64,000 nucleotides of DNA, taken from NCBI RefSeq assembly GCF_016587435.1, contig NZ_BNJJ01000001.1, positions 186,001 to 250,000 of the forward strand, read 5' to 3'. Source of the DNA: Dictyobacter formicarum (GTDB lineage Bacteria > Chloroflexota > Ktedonobacteria > Ktedonobacterales > Ktedonobacteraceae). How positions within the stretch are numbered: the first letter of the stretch is position 1; every line of letters starts with the position of its first letter. The position numbers and the translations under genes are program-made. Below, piece after piece: positions 27,479 through 36,942 of the stretch. Below the pieces are notes generated by a model. It did no database searches. It was given only the letters and a program-made list of their open reading frames with translations, and was not told where the DNA came from.

Positions 27479-30400
27479 TTATAGGTGCGCGAGAAGCATG
27501 CGAGCAGTCTGTAAGTCTGGAGTCTCAAACCCTTCTGTAAACCAGCTGTACACGCCCTTAAGCTGACGTTTCGCGTCATCTGATCGATTCTGTGTAATCC
27601 ACAACCGCGCCAGGCTCATCGTCGCACGAAGCTCCAACGACCTGGCTTGCTGTGATCGCGCAATCTCGATCGCTCTAAGAAATGACGTTTCAACTTCAGA
27701 TGCGTCTATACCATGCATGAGTAGCAACTCACCTCGCAGCCGGTGTAACTCCGCATTCCACCAACGCTCATTATGTGTACGGGCTTCCGCCAGCGCCTCA
27801 TCTATGAATGCTAGCCCTTCCTCAACACGCCCGACTTTCCCGCAGACCTGTGCGAGCAGTGAGAGATAATACGGTAAGCGCAATCTGGCGCCCGATGCTT
27901 TGAATTCAGTGATCGAGCCATACAGATGTCCAATGCGTTCTTCATTGGGTTGCTCCAGGGCTAGCGCATAGCTAACTAAGATGTCTGACCACGCCCGATA
28001 GTAGGAGGCCTGGCACTTGCTCGCAAGCGCGAGTGCTTGCTCGGCGTGCTCTCGAGCGACTGCCTCGTCGGCGCGCAACTGCTGTAGCAAGGCCAGGTAG
28101 GCAGACGCCAACGCATGGTTGAAAGGTTGACTCGGACCCTGGGCCAGTTTGATCGCGTCAAGCCCACAACCGAGCGCTTGCTGTGGATAGCCCAGGCACC
28201 AAAGCACGTGTGATTTCCATGCCCGCGCATGTGCTGCATAGTTCGATCCCTGTGACTCTTGAAGATGGAGGAGTTGATCAGGATCATGCACAGCGATAAT
28301 CTCTGCAAATTGAGCGTTTGCTTCACTGATTTTCCCCTGGTGCAGTTGTGCCCCCGCCAATACCATATCGACAAACTGCGGCGGCACGGTGCCAAAAGAA
28401 TCTTGATACAGGGTATGCAGCTCATCGGAGACCATTTGCACACATTCGAGTCTGGCCTGTACAACGTAGAGGGACTGTAATCCATAGAGCACCTGCCCTC
28501 GCTGCTCGGCGTTACCAACCGTGTCACACAACTCGATGGCACGATCGAGTACATGCTCCAGTTCCGGCGCGGCCCAGCCTTTGATCACTCGGTAGATGGG
28601 GGCCAGCGCAAGTTGCAAATTGAGCTCCTGTTTGTCACGTTTCGAACCGGCGGGTAGGAGCTTAAGCAACGTTAGGCTCCGCTCAAGAAGGCTGATGGCG
28701 TCCTCATTCGCATACAAGCGCTGCGCTACTGCTGCTGCACGCTGATAATACGAGAGCGCCTGCTCGATCATGCCTGCTCGCTCGTAATGCCAGGCAAGCT
28801 GACCACTAACCGGGTCGAGATCTTCGGCATGCATGGTTTCCAACGCTTGCGCGACACGACGATGCAGCATACGACGCTGTGGCGCGCTGATCTCTCCATA
28901 CGCCACCTCGCGCAGCTTATCATGGGTGAAGTCATAGCTGTTCACGCCGTGTTCGCGTACAATCCGTTTATGCCAGAGTTCGTCGAGCGCACGTACGGTG
29001 CTCTCGGCATCGGCGTTGCTTACGGTACTCAAGAGGTCAATTGTAAATGCGCGGCCAATGGTCGCAGCCAGTTCAACAAACGCACGGGCAGAGGGAGAGA
29101 GTTGCAGGAGGCGACCAGCGAGCACCGCTTGCATACGTGGCGGGAGCGTTCGAACATCATCAAGTTGCGGTTGCTGCTGAGGGCAATCGACCCCTGGTAG
29201 GCTTGCAGCGCCTCGTTCCAGATCGGCCCGCATCATTTCAACCACGAACAGGGGATATCCGCCAGTCTCATGATACAAGCGCAACCCCTCGTTTATCTTC
29301 AGCTCACGTTTTGCCACCTGCGATGCTAGTTTCGCGGATTCCGCTGCGTCTAACGGCTCGAGCGGGATTTCTGTCACACCCATAGTGCTACGTAGGTGTA
29401 GCAGAAAGGTGCGCAACGGATGGTGTGGTGGCAGTTCTTCCTCACGAGCGCATCCGACAATGAGCAGTCGGGCCGCCGGGTCGAAGCGTAACAGCAAATG
29501 TAGCCAGGCAAGCGTTTCCTGATCACACCATTGTAAGTCGTCGAGCAATAAAAGTAATGGCTGTGGCGTGAGAAGTATGGCGCGCGCCAGGGCCTCAAAG
29601 AAGCGCTGATGCTGGCCATACTCAGTCACTGGCCCATAGTGGGGTAACTCTGGCTGCTCCTCTAGCAGCTCCGGCAGGAGACGTACAACTTCCGTGAGCC
29701 AGACCGCATCGAGTTGCCTGAGCGAGGCTCGCAGACCCTCATTCCTGAGCCACTCTGTCACCGGAGCCAGCGAAATTTGACCCTCAGCGGCATAAGAGCG
29801 TGCCTTCGCGGTAACGATTCCCTGCTGGCTCGCCCACAGCAAGAATTCCTCGGCCAGCCGTGATTTGCCCACACCCGCTTCTCCGGTCACTAACACAAAT
29901 TGGGGTCCGCCAAAAAGAGCACGCTGCCAGACATCATGCAGTTGCTTCCACTCACGCTCTCGTCCGATGAGCGTTGGGGAAACAGGCAGCGGCTTCGGGT
30001 GCACAATTGGTTGAATGGTCTGTGTCTCTTGCTGCAGAAGGCACTCGTAGGCTTCGCGGGTCGCAGGATCAGGGTCGACGCCCATTTCGCGTTGTAAAGT
30101 GGTGACACAAGTATGGTAGACGTGCAACGCGCTGGCGCGATCGTTATTCAAAGCAAACAAGCGCATCAGACGACGATAGAGATCTTCAGAGAGAGGATTG
30201 AGTCCGAGCAAACGCTGGGCATAGTGGATGGCGGTAACAGTGTCACCCTGCACTTCAAAAAGGTGGAGCAGTTGCTCTAATGCCTGCAAGTGGCGCAGGC
30301 GGAGCCGCTCCCTCTCAGGTAAAAGCCATTCATCATAGCAGCCAGGAAGGAGTTCACCACGATACAGGCTGTCTGCCTGTTTAAGGGCGGCTTGTAATGC

Positions 30401-30772
30401 GTGCTGATCGTTGCGTCGTGTGGCCGCGTCTGCAAGTGTAAGTGTCTGTTCGAATTCGGCGACATCGAGATAGAAGGGGGTGGTGGAGTGCCAGAGCAAT
30501 GTGTGCACGTCGGCAGCAAGAAAGTGCTGAGCATCCGGAAGCGCCTGGCGCAGCTGATGGAGCAGTTGGCGCAAGTTATTGCGAGCCTGTGCCTCGGTTG
30601 TGTCAGGCCAGAAGAGGAAGGAGAGATGCTGGCGTTGTTGGGGAATATCACGATGCAACACGAGGTAAGCGAGCAATGACTGCAGGCGCATGGTGTTTAA
30701 GCTAGTTACTTGTCGATCAGCGTAGATCAGGCTGAAATCACCAAGCAATTGGATATGCAGGGTTGGCTCCAT
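27479..30772 (-). CDS. SARP/BTAD-AAA-TPR transcriptional regulator
   Basis: A 1097-residue regulator of the AfsR/DnrI type. Residues 5-100 form an OmpR-like winged helix (LQSLLAYLVLHRD, ARNNLRQLLHQLRQAL). Residues 100-250 are the bacterial transcriptional activation domain with DPATREAYE at its end. An AAA/STAND ATPase follows, with GREREW, Walker A GEAGVGKSR near 297 and Walker B LLLLLDDLQW near 407. The remainder, from about 600, is helical TPR-like repeats. There is no C-terminal LuxR helix-turn-helix. Expected role: ligand- or partner-controlled activation of a nearby operon. The natural candidate target is the flavin oxidase gene directly downstream. The second of two ATGs is used, five bases after AGGAGG. 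Confidence 0.87.
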   Translation of the reverse strand: MEPTLHIQLLGDFSLIYADRQVTSLNTMRLQSLLAYLVLHRDIPQQRQHLSFLFWPDTTEAQARNNLRQLLHQLRQALPDAQHFLAADVHTLLWHSTTPFYLDVAEFEQTLTLADAATRRNDQHALQAALKQADSLYRGELLPGCYDEWLLPERERLRLRHLQALEQLLHLFEVQGDTVTAIHYAQRLLGLNPLSEDLYRRLMRLFALNNDRASALHVYHTCVTTLQREMGVDPDPATREAYECLLQQETQTIQPIVHPKPLPVSPTLIGREREWKQLHDVWQRALFGGPQFVLVTGEAGVGKSRLAEEFLLWASQQGIVTAKARSYAAEGQISLAPVTEWLRNEGLRASLRQLDAVWLTEVVRLLPELLEEQPELPHYGPVTEYGQHQRFFEALARAILLTPQPLLLLLDDLQWCDQETLAWLHLLLRFDPAARLLIVGCAREEELPPHHPLRTFLLHLRSTMGVTEIPLEPLDAAESAKLASQVAKRELKINEGLRLYHETGGYPLFVVEMMRADLERGAASLPGVDCPQQQPQLDDVRTLPPRMQAVLAGRLLQLSPSARAFVELAATIGRAFTIDLLSTVSNADAESTVRALDELWHKRIVREHGVNSYDFTHDKLREVAYGEISAPQRRMLHRRVAQALETMHAEDLDPVSGQLAWHYERAGMIEQALSYYQRAAAVAQRLYANEDAISLLERSLTLLKLLPAGSKRDKQELNLQLALAPIYRVIKGWAAPELEHVLDRAIELCDTVGNAEQRGQVLYGLQSLYVVQARLECVQMVSDELHTLYQDSFGTVPPQFVDMVLAGAQLHQGKISEANAQFAEIIAVHDPDQLLHLQESQGSNYAAHARAWKSHVLWCLGYPQQALGCGLDAIKLAQGPSQPFNHALASAYLALLQQLRADEAVAREHAEQALALASKCQASYYRAWSDILVSYALALEQPNEERIGHLYGSITEFKASGARLRLPYYLSLLAQVCGKVGRVEEGLAFIDEALAEARTHNERWWNAELHRLRGELLLMHGIDASEVETSFLRAIEIARSQQARSLELRATMSLARLWITQNRSDDAKRQLKGVYSWFTEGFETPDLQTARMLLAHL

Positions 30773-30935
30773 CATGACCTCCTAGGCTGTCGCTTCTCCA
30801 AACCAATCACGTTGCTGCACGCGATCAGAAATACATCCAGGAACCATCAACTGATCTGGGATTTCGAACAAAGGTGCGCGTATCATTTTCTCCATACATG
30901 AACATACGTTATTTTTGCGCGCTATGCAATGGTCA

Positions 30936-31904
30936 TTACCATTCTCTTCTGTTCGCGTGGTGAAAGGTGTGGCGATACATCTGTGGTGAAATGTGGAGGA
31001 GACGTTGAAAGTGCAGACGAAATGTGGCTGCTGAACTGAAACCACAGCAGGTAGCCACGCGCTCAATGGATTCATTGGTCGTTTCCAATTGACGCTGAGC
31101 GAGTAAAACGCGTTGCTGGAGCAACCATTGATAGGGAGTTGTCCCGAGGGTTGCCTGGAAGCGGCGTGCAAATGTTCGTGGACTCATCACTGCCCGAGCC
31201 GCCATTTGTTCCACAGTGAGATTTTCATGCAGGTGGGCGGTAATCCATTCAAGCGTCACGCCAAACGGTTCGCCCTTCTCTCGTGCAGAGAGCAGCGGTG
31301 TCTCAATGTATTGCGCCTGACCGCCATCGCGATGTGGAGGAACAACCATTCGTCTGGCAATGGCCGTCGCGATCTCGGCGCCATAGTCCTGGCGCACTAC
31401 GTGGAGTGAGAGATCAATCGCGGCCGCTGTTCCGGCAGAGGTAAGTATCTGACCATCATCGGTATATAGTCTCTGTGGATCGACGTGCACCCTGGGATAA
31501 CGCTCGGCCAGTTCTGCTGCCCATGCCCAATGGGTTGTGACGCAACGACCATCCAATAGCCCTGCGGCAGCCAGGAGAAATGTGGCCGTACAGAGCGTTA
31601 TGATGCGGGCTCCCCGTTGATAGGACCTGCGGAGGGTATCAAGCAACGTTTCTGGAACAGGAACGTTGCCCGGACGCGAACCTGGAAGAATGATGGTATC
31701 AGCCTCTTCGACGTGCTCAAGAGAATACGACGTTGTGAGAAAGATGCCGGCAGAGGTTCGAATAGGTCGTGGTTCAACGGCACAGATCAGGAAGCGATAC
31801 CACGGCACACCAAGCTCAGGACGTTCAAATCCAAAGACTTCCGTTGCGACAGCCAGTTCAAAAGGGTTGACGGCGTCGTAAATGAGAACTGCAATGGTAT
31901 GCAT
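30936..31904 (-). CDS. GlxA-family AraC-type transcriptional regulator
   Basis: A 322-residue regulator with an N-terminal DJ-1/PfpI domain (MHTIAVLIYDAVNPFELAVATEVFG, and LCTATFLLAAAGLLDG with the nucleophile-elbow cysteine) and a C-terminal AraC helix-turn-helix pair (LTVEQMAARAVMSPRTFARRF, and ERVATCCGFSSAATFRLHF). The DJ-1 part normally senses a ligand rather than acting as an enzyme. The frame stays open for a further 118 codons upstream but runs across the divergent DinB gene; homology starts at the ATG of MHTIAV, so that start is used although AAGGAG is a rather long 15 bases away. It is divergent from DinB, which may be its target. Confidence 0.85.
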   Translation of the reverse strand: MHTIAVLIYDAVNPFELAVATEVFGFERPELGVPWYRFLICAVEPRPIRTSAGIFLTTSYSLEHVEEADTIILPGSRPGNVPVPETLLDTLRRSYQRGARIITLCTATFLLAAAGLLDGRCVTTHWAWAAELAERYPRVHVDPQRLYTDDGQILTSAGTAAAIDLSLHVVRQDYGAEIATAIARRMVVPPHRDGGQAQYIETPLLSAREKGEPFGVTLEWITAHLHENLTVEQMAARAVMSPRTFARRFQATLGTTPYQWLLQQRVLLAQRQLETTNESIERVATCCGFSSAATFRLHFQRLLHISPQMYRHTFHHANRREW

Positions 31905-32043
31905 GGCAGTTTTTTGATGCTCCTTGTCTTTTCTGCCACTGGCAGAACTGTTCCATTCATGGCAGAATGGTAGCACATGGATTGTTTTCTGCCAAGCAAT
32001 ACACCGAGCCTTTCTTATCTTTGTCTCCGGCCAGATTGCTGCA

Positions 32044-32071
32044 GTCTCAGGCCGGTTGAGACAGATATAAT
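32044..32071 (+). promoter_or_regulatory. Operator-like inverted repeat and -10 box upstream of DinB gene
   Basis: GTCTCA (32044-32049) and TGAGAC (32057-32062) form a symmetric site with a 7-base centre. It ends 3 bases before a perfect TATAAT at 32066-32071. The site lies in the divergent region between the GlxA-type regulator and DinB and so may be bound by that regulator. No convincing -35 was found. Confidence 0.4.
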
Positions 32072-32127
32072 CGTTTCCGTACTCGTTAAGCTTTTCAGGC
32101 TTTGGAAAAGACAAAAGGAGGTTCTCA

Positions 32128-32652
32128 TTGAATACCTGGTTAGAGCACGTACAAGCTGTCCTCTCCACCACCCCGGAGCGCTGGCAACGGCTGGTCAGCA
32201 CTTTTCCCATTGATCTGCTGACACGTACGCCGGCCACAGGGGAGTGGTCAGCACTCAATTGCTTACAGCATTTATTGGATGCGGAACGCGTACTCTTTCC
32301 TGTCCGATTCCGCGCTTTTTTAGCAGGGCAGGCTTTCAGCGATTTCGATCCACATCAGCAACACACTGACCCTGATATACAGACTCCAGAGCAGCTTGCT
32401 GCCGCGTTTACACGATACCGTCAGGAAAGCCTTGTCCTGATCAAACAGGTGACGGATGACGACCTGAAGCGGACCACCCAGCATCCTAAACTGGGTACGG
32501 TTACCCTGGCCGAGATGCTTCATACATGGGCAGCTCACGATTTGAATCACACTATCCAGGCCGAGCGAGCGCTCATGCAACCCTTCATGCTCGGTTGTGG
32601 TCCCTGGCGTGCTTTCTTCCGAGATCATGAGATCGGCGTTTCAAAAGAATAA
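32128..32652 (+). CDS. DinB-family protein (putative metal-dependent hydrolase)
   Basis: A 174-residue four-helix-bundle protein of the DinB/YfiT-like superfamily. The three metal-binding histidines can be read: one in LQHLLDAE near residue 48 and two in WAAHDLNHTIQAE near 139 and 143. Many relatives are thiol-dependent S-transferases (bacillithiol or mycothiol), but most are uncharacterised. The start codon is TTG, and the choice is firm: AAAAGGAGG stands 6 bases upstream. It is divergent from the GlxA-type regulator. Confidence 0.82.
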   Translation: MNTWLEHVQAVLSTTPERWQRLVSTFPIDLLTRTPATGEWSALNCLQHLLDAERVLFPVRFRAFLAGQAFSDFDPHQQHTDPDIQTPEQLAAAFTRYRQESLVLIKQVTDDDLKRTTQHPKLGTVTLAEMLHTWAAHDLNHTIQAERALMQPFMLGCGPWRAFFRDHEIGVSKE

Positions 32653-32696
32653 GCAGTTTTTTCGTGTGAGCGATTCGTGTGTCAACAGGTGGGCGC

Positions 32697-34475
32697 TCAG
32701 ATAACGCCCACGCCTGCTTCTTCTGTCTGCTCCTCATGTGCTGGAATGCTTGATGACTTGCGGGAAGCAAACAGAGTGAGAAGAGCTGAGAGCATTCCTG
32801 CGAGCCCCACACTCGCTGCGACCCACCAGGAAGCTTTATATGCCTTCTCGATGTGTTCTTGGAACGTAGTATTGATATGTATGCTTAATAAGCGCAACTC
32901 CGTTCGGACGGATGCACGAGTTTGGGTGGGCATCGCAGGCGGGAGCTGGTCAGAAAGCTTCGTCAGGTCGTAGTAACTTGTCGTGTTGCCAGACGCTCCT
33001 TCTGCATTTGATGCGTTCGCATCTGTGGACGCTGTTTCCCGCAGATGCGTGATGATAGCTATTCGCAGCTGGGCGGGCAGTCGGCTATCATGTTGCACCA
33101 TGCCAATTACATCATCATGCGCTTGATTGAGATCGGAAGGGATCTGTCCGACAAACACGCTAAGCAAGACAGCCACCCCCAGGGCAAAGCCGATCTGCCT
33201 GAAGGTGTTGAAAACACCGCTACCTACTCCAAGTCTGGCGCGCGGAATCTCTGCGAGAGCGATGCCTGGTTGGCTCTGGAAGAGCATTCCTGAACTCACA
33301 CCTAACAAAACCATCCGCCAGGCAATGTTTGGGTAAGAGGCATCAGATGGGAGGAGACAGAGCAGTACAAAGCCCACTGACAGTCCGAACATCCCAATCA
33401 CTCCAACCAGGTAGGGATTAACTTTCTGCGACATGCGACCCAGCACCGCCGCGCTTCCCATCTGTGCAAGTGGCATTGGGAGAAGGGCATAGGCTGCTTG
33501 CAGTTGCCCATACCCCATCGTGTTCATCAGATAAAGTACCAGGATGAGGAACGCTCCCTGCACGGCCACGCTAAACAGGAACATGGTTACGTTTGCTCCG
33601 CTAAAGCTCACTGTCTTGAAGAGGGAGAAATCGACCATCGGATCCTGTTTCCGCTGAAGAAATTCTACGTAGCCAAAAAGAAATGCTCCTAGAAGCGCGC
33701 CACCAAAGAGTGCAAGGACCGGTACAGAAACCCATCCCCAGTCGTTGCCCTCCATCATTGCAAGCATAAGACAGCAGAGCCCAATGGTTAATGTGATCAC
33801 GCCGAGGAGATCGACACGTTTGCTGGTGCGAAGCGCGCGAGTTTCGGGAACGAACAGAAAGACCATCACCAGGCCAATCGCACAGAAGGGCAAATTGACG
33901 AAGAAAATCCAACCCCAGCCTAGTTGCTGAACCAGAAAACCACCCAGTACAGGCCCCACAGCGGCTGCCAGTCCTGCAAGGGCCCCCCAGACGCCAATGG
34001 CCGCACCACGCTTTTGCGGAGGAAAAATGGCTGTAATGATTGCCAGGCTGACTGGAGTCAGGCCTGCCGCCCCAATTGCTTGTAAAGCCCGCGAGGCAAT
34101 CAACCAGCCGATAGCTGAGGTACCGGTGATATTCCCGAGCCATTGGGCAGTAGCACAGGCGAGCGACCCAAGGCTAAAGAGAACCATTCCGAGCAGAAAG
34201 AACCGCTTTCGCCCGTGCTGGTCGGCAAAACGTCCGATAGTGACCAGGAGGACTGCAAACCCAAGATTATAGGCATTGAGCACCCAGCTGACCGTAGAAA
34301 GATCGGTCTGCAGACTATGTTGGATCGTTGGGAGCGCGATGGTGACAATGGTCGCATCAAGCAGCGCCATAAAGAGACCAAAAACGAGCGCGAGCAATGC
34401 TAACCAGGGCCGAGCTGGCTTACCGTGTACCATAAATGTTGGAAATTCTTGATTCATCTGTGGAGATGATATCAT
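32697..34475 (-). CDS. MFS drug transporter, DHA2 (14-helix) family
   Basis: A 592-residue EmrB/QacA-type exporter. LLALVFGLFMALLDATIVTIALP carries the family motif D1 in helix 1, GRFADQHGRKR is motif A, and VGPVLGGFLVQQLGWGWIFFVNLPF is motif C of antiporters. Fourteen hydrophobic segments are visible, with a hydrophilic loop of about 100 residues near the C-terminus before the last helix. The expected role is proton-driven efflux of toxic organic compounds. It is the last gene of the TetR-LLM-MFS operon, 25 bases after the oxidoreductase, and should be derepressed together with it. AAAGGA lies 11 bases before the ATG. Confidence 0.88.
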   Translation of the reverse strand: MISSPQMNQEFPTFMVHGKPARPWLALLALVFGLFMALLDATIVTIALPTIQHSLQTDLSTVSWVLNAYNLGFAVLLVTIGRFADQHGRKRFFLLGMVLFSLGSLACATAQWLGNITGTSAIGWLIASRALQAIGAAGLTPVSLAIITAIFPPQKRGAAIGVWGALAGLAAAVGPVLGGFLVQQLGWGWIFFVNLPFCAIGLVMVFLFVPETRALRTSKRVDLLGVITLTIGLCCLMLAMMEGNDWGWVSVPVLALFGGALLGAFLFGYVEFLQRKQDPMVDFSLFKTVSFSGANVTMFLFSVAVQGAFLILVLYLMNTMGYGQLQAAYALLPMPLAQMGSAAVLGRMSQKVNPYLVGVIGMFGLSVGFVLLCLLPSDASYPNIAWRMVLLGVSSGMLFQSQPGIALAEIPRARLGVGSGVFNTFRQIGFALGVAVLLSVFVGQIPSDLNQAHDDVIGMVQHDSRLPAQLRIAIITHLRETASTDANASNAEGASGNTTSYYDLTKLSDQLPPAMPTQTRASVRTELRLLSIHINTTFQEHIEKAYKASWWVAASVGLAGMLSALLTLFASRKSSSIPAHEEQTEEAGVGVI

Positions 34476-34500
34476 GCGAGAAGCATCCTTTCTTGTTCGA

Positions 34501-35394
34501 TTATAGCCTTATTTTACCGGACAGTCGTGCGACAATGGGCGCAAAGAAATCCAAAGATTGCTCGGTTACTTGAACATACGTTAACCCGAAGCGGGCACGC
34601 CTCTCTAGAAGCTCATCAATAATCTGCTCCTGGGTGCCAATCATGGTATGAAAATTGAGCGGGACATGGACACGTTGATTGGTCACTTGCACAGAAAAGA
34701 GCGTGTACCCAAGTTCAAGTTGTTCAAAGCGTTCCCCTGCAGCCTGGCGTATCCAGGTAATTTTCTCTTCGATCTCCTCTGGCGCTGTAGGCAAAAACTT
34801 CCCCTGCGCATCGGTAATACTCTGGAACCCGATCCCCAGGCTATTAGCCAGACGGGCGCCGATAGAGAGCAGGCGCTTCCCACTGCCTCCAAGAAAGATG
34901 GGAGGATAAGGCTGCTGTGCGGGCCTGGGCGAACAACGCAATCCAGTAATCGTATAATGCCGGCCTGAGAAATTGATCACCTCTTCGGTAAAGAACTGCC
35001 GCGTAATCAGCAACGTCTCTTCGAGTCGGCTGACGCGTAGACCAGGTGCGTCAAAGGGAATACCTGTTTGGGTATAATCTTTAAGCTCGTATCCTGCGCC
35101 CAAACCCAGTTCAAAGCGTCCCTCCGAAAGCAAATCGAGAGTGGCTGCTTCGCGGGCCAGCAGGGCTGGATGTCTGAAATCATTGCAGAAAACAAAACTT
35201 CCAATGCGCAACGTCCTGGTGGCTTCGGCAGCCACTGCAAGAGCCGTGATCGGGGCCAGGTCAGTGGTCACATGGTCAGGCACGAGGAGAATATCATAGC
35301 CAAGATCTTCTACTTTGCGCGCTTTGTCTCTCCAGGCCGTTCTCGAATTCCCTCTGCCAGCTGCAAGGCCAAAACGAAATGGTTTCTGGTTCAT
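34501..35394 (-). CDS. LLM-class F420-dependent oxidoreductase
   Basis: A 297-residue luciferase-like monooxygenase-fold protein. PFRFGLAAGRG at the N-terminus, DILLVPDHV, RIGSFVFCNDFRHPALLAREAATLDLLSEGRFELGLGAGY, and PPIFLGGSGKRLL are hallmarks of the F420-dependent subfamily similar to M. smegmatis MSMEG_2516. Expected reaction: hydride transfer between reduced F420 (or FMN) and an unknown substrate in the cytoplasm. The start is taken at MNQKPF because AAAGGAG lies 9 bases upstream; 34 further codons open upstream are hydrophobic and unlike the family. It lies between the TetR repressor and the MFS exporter, which suggests chemical modification of the same toxic compound that is exported. 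Confidence 0.87.
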   Translation of the reverse strand: MNQKPFRFGLAAGRGNSRTAWRDKARKVEDLGYDILLVPDHVTTDLAPITALAVAAEATRTLRIGSFVFCNDFRHPALLAREAATLDLLSEGRFELGLGAGYELKDYTQTGIPFDAPGLRVSRLEETLLITRQFFTEEVINFSGRHYTITGLRCSPRPAQQPYPPIFLGGSGKRLLSIGARLANSLGIGFQSITDAQGKFLPTAPEEIEEKITWIRQAAGERFEQLELGYTLFSVQVTNQRVHVPLNFHTMIGTQEQIIDELLERRARFGLTYVQVTEQSLDFFAPIVARLSGKIRL

Positions 35395-35538
35395 TATGGA
35401 ATCTCCTTTCGTCATATAAATGCTCAGCATGTTGATAAGACAACAAGACAACAGGATATAGGAGAGAGCATTCATCGCTTCTGTCCTCACATGCAAACCT
35501 TTTTAATACAAAGGAAAAGTAGAGATGTTCCCTGTAAT

Positions 35539-36141
35539 TCAGCCTATGAGCCAGTGCTCAATCTGCTGAATCATCTGCTCTGGATCACCGGGAACAGGCA
35601 TGAGCAGGGATGTGCCCAGACCTAAAATGAACATCATCAAAATCGAGGCACCGTCCTCTGCATTGAGATCAGCGCGAAATTCTCTCTGCCGGATTCCTTC
35701 ATCGAGGAGCGTTGCCATGAAGCGATGCCAGGATGGGTGAAACGTCTGACGCTGAAAGATTTCACGTATGGCTGGACACTGGCGTGTGTAACGCGCCAGT
35801 TCATAAAGGACAAGAAAGTGAGTTGGCTCTTCTCGTATGTTGTGCTGTAAGGTGATTAGAAACTGATGCAAGCGTTCTCTTGGAGAACCCTCTTGATTAT
35901 CATATGGAACATCCACGAGCAATTTCTGAAAGACAGCATAATCTGCGACTGCCTCGATCAATGCTTCTTTGGTGGGAAAGTAGTAGTGCAGCGTTGCATG
36001 CGTCATCCCAACCTGTGCCGCGACGTCTCGTGTACGTAGTCCTTTGAGACCCTCTTGCGCAATGCTTTGATATGCCGCCTCTATGAGCGATTGACGTCGC
36101 TGGCCTGCGTGTGTTGTTGATCCGTTTACCGTTCGGGTCAT
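35539..36141 (-). CDS. TetR/AcrR-family repressor
   Basis: A 200-residue regulator. The N-terminal helix-turn-helix reads LIEAAYQSIAQEGLKGLRTRDVAAQVGMTHATLHYYFPTKEALIEAV, a textbook TetR signature at residues 18-66, while the C-terminal helices form the ligand-binding and dimer part. It is the first gene of the operon with the F420-type oxidoreductase and the DHA2 exporter. Its promoter is bracketed by two copies of a TACCA-TT-TGGTA palindrome, so self-repression relieved by a ligand is very likely. No good ribosome site is close to the ATG; AAAGGG is 17 bases away. Confidence 0.9.
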   Translation of the reverse strand: MTRTVNGSTTHAGQRRQSLIEAAYQSIAQEGLKGLRTRDVAAQVGMTHATLHYYFPTKEALIEAVADYAVFQKLLVDVPYDNQEGSPRERLHQFLITLQHNIREEPTHFLVLYELARYTRQCPAIREIFQRQTFHPSWHRFMATLLDEGIRQREFRADLNAEDGASILMMFILGLGTSLLMPVPGDPEQMIQQIEHWLIG

Positions 36142-36172
36142 CTTTGCTTTGTATATCCCTTTCCGTGAAATC

Positions 36173-36190
36173 TTCTACCATTTGGTAGAA
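36173..36190. promoter_or_regulatory. Operator O1 (TetR-type palindrome)
   Basis: TTCTACCATTTGGTAGAA has perfect 8-base arms around a TT centre. It lies directly downstream of the -10 box of the minus-strand promoter and covers the predicted transcription start near 36183. Confidence 0.75.
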
Positions 36191-36218
36191 AGATAACATA
36201 GAAAAGGACGGCTGTCAA
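36190..36218 (-). promoter_or_regulatory. Promoter of the TetR-LLM-MFS operon
   Basis: On the minus strand a perfect TTGACA (36218-36213) and TATCTT (36195-36190) are 17 bases apart. The start would lie near 36183, about 40 bases before the TetR ATG. Both ends of the promoter are overlapped by TetR-type operators. Confidence 0.78.
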
Positions 36219-36231
36219 CCATTTGGTAGAA
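36215..36231. promoter_or_regulatory. Operator O2 (second TetR-type site)
   Basis: ACCATTTGGTAGAA repeats one full half and the centre of O1, with a degenerate outer left arm. Its centre is 41 bases from that of O1, about four helical turns, so two dimers would sit on the same DNA face. It overlaps the -35 box. Confidence 0.65.
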
Positions 36232-36465
36232 GAATGAGTGACACGTAACTGATCCAGGATATCATCTCAGTGAAGTGCTCAGTACTTCACATGGAAAGCC
36301 AGAAAAATGAGGGATGACTCATATCATCCATTATTCTCTGCAAGATATGGCAACTCCCTGAAGGATATAATAAGGTGATTGTCGTTTCCCGGAGCGTGGG
36401 TTCTACATCATGAGTTCGCATCATCTTCAACACGATTCGTCATCCAAATAGGGAGGAGCAGCAAA

Positions 36466-36828
36466 ATGAAACCCCACATTGATCAGACAACCTTTGGTTC
36501 TATTACCATTGAAGGAACCATCTTTGAACATGATGTGATTATCAGGCTGAATGGCCAGGTGGAAAAGCGGAAGAAAAAGTTATCGAAGGCGATCTATGGC
36601 ACATCGCACATCTTATCACTCGACGAAGCCAAACACGTTTATGAACCAGAGGTAAAACGGCTTATCATCGGTACCGGACAGGTTGGAAACGTGCGACTTT
36701 CAGAGGAAGCAGCTGATTACTTCAAGCGAAAACAGTGTCAGGTGGATCTTCTTCCAACGCCTGAAGCAATCCATACCTGGAATAAGGCCACGGGCCCCAT
36801 TATGAGCTTGTTCCATGTTACCTGTTAA
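36466..36828 (+). CDS. Mth938-like domain protein
   Basis: A 120-residue protein of the Mth938/NDUFAF3-like family (DUF498). It has the family's order of short motifs: FGSITIEGTIFEHDVII at the start, EVKRLIIGTGQVGNVRLSEEA in the middle and LPTPEAIHTWNK near the end. The biochemical role is not known; the human relatives help assemble respiratory complex I. The start is set at the ATG after GGGAGGAG, giving the normal family length; the frame upstream has no homology. It is a single gene between the TetR operators and the Hsp20 promoter. Confidence 0.82.
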   Translation: MKPHIDQTTFGSITIEGTIFEHDVIIRLNGQVEKRKKKLSKAIYGTSHILSLDEAKHVYEPEVKRLIIGTGQVGNVRLSEEAADYFKRKQCQVDLLPTPEAIHTWNKATGPIMSLFHVTC

Positions 36829-36942
36829 GGAAGATCACCAGGGTACACACCTGGTTGTTCCCGGTTCATCCCGGCGCGCCTTTCTTCTATAGAAAATATA
36901 TTTTTGTTCACACATTAATAGTAGATAAGGGAATACAAATAA

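Noticed and set aside
31905..32258. N-terminal extension of the GlxA-type regulator by 118 codons
   Set aside because: It would overlap the divergent DinB gene and its ribosome site, and homology starts at MHTIAV.
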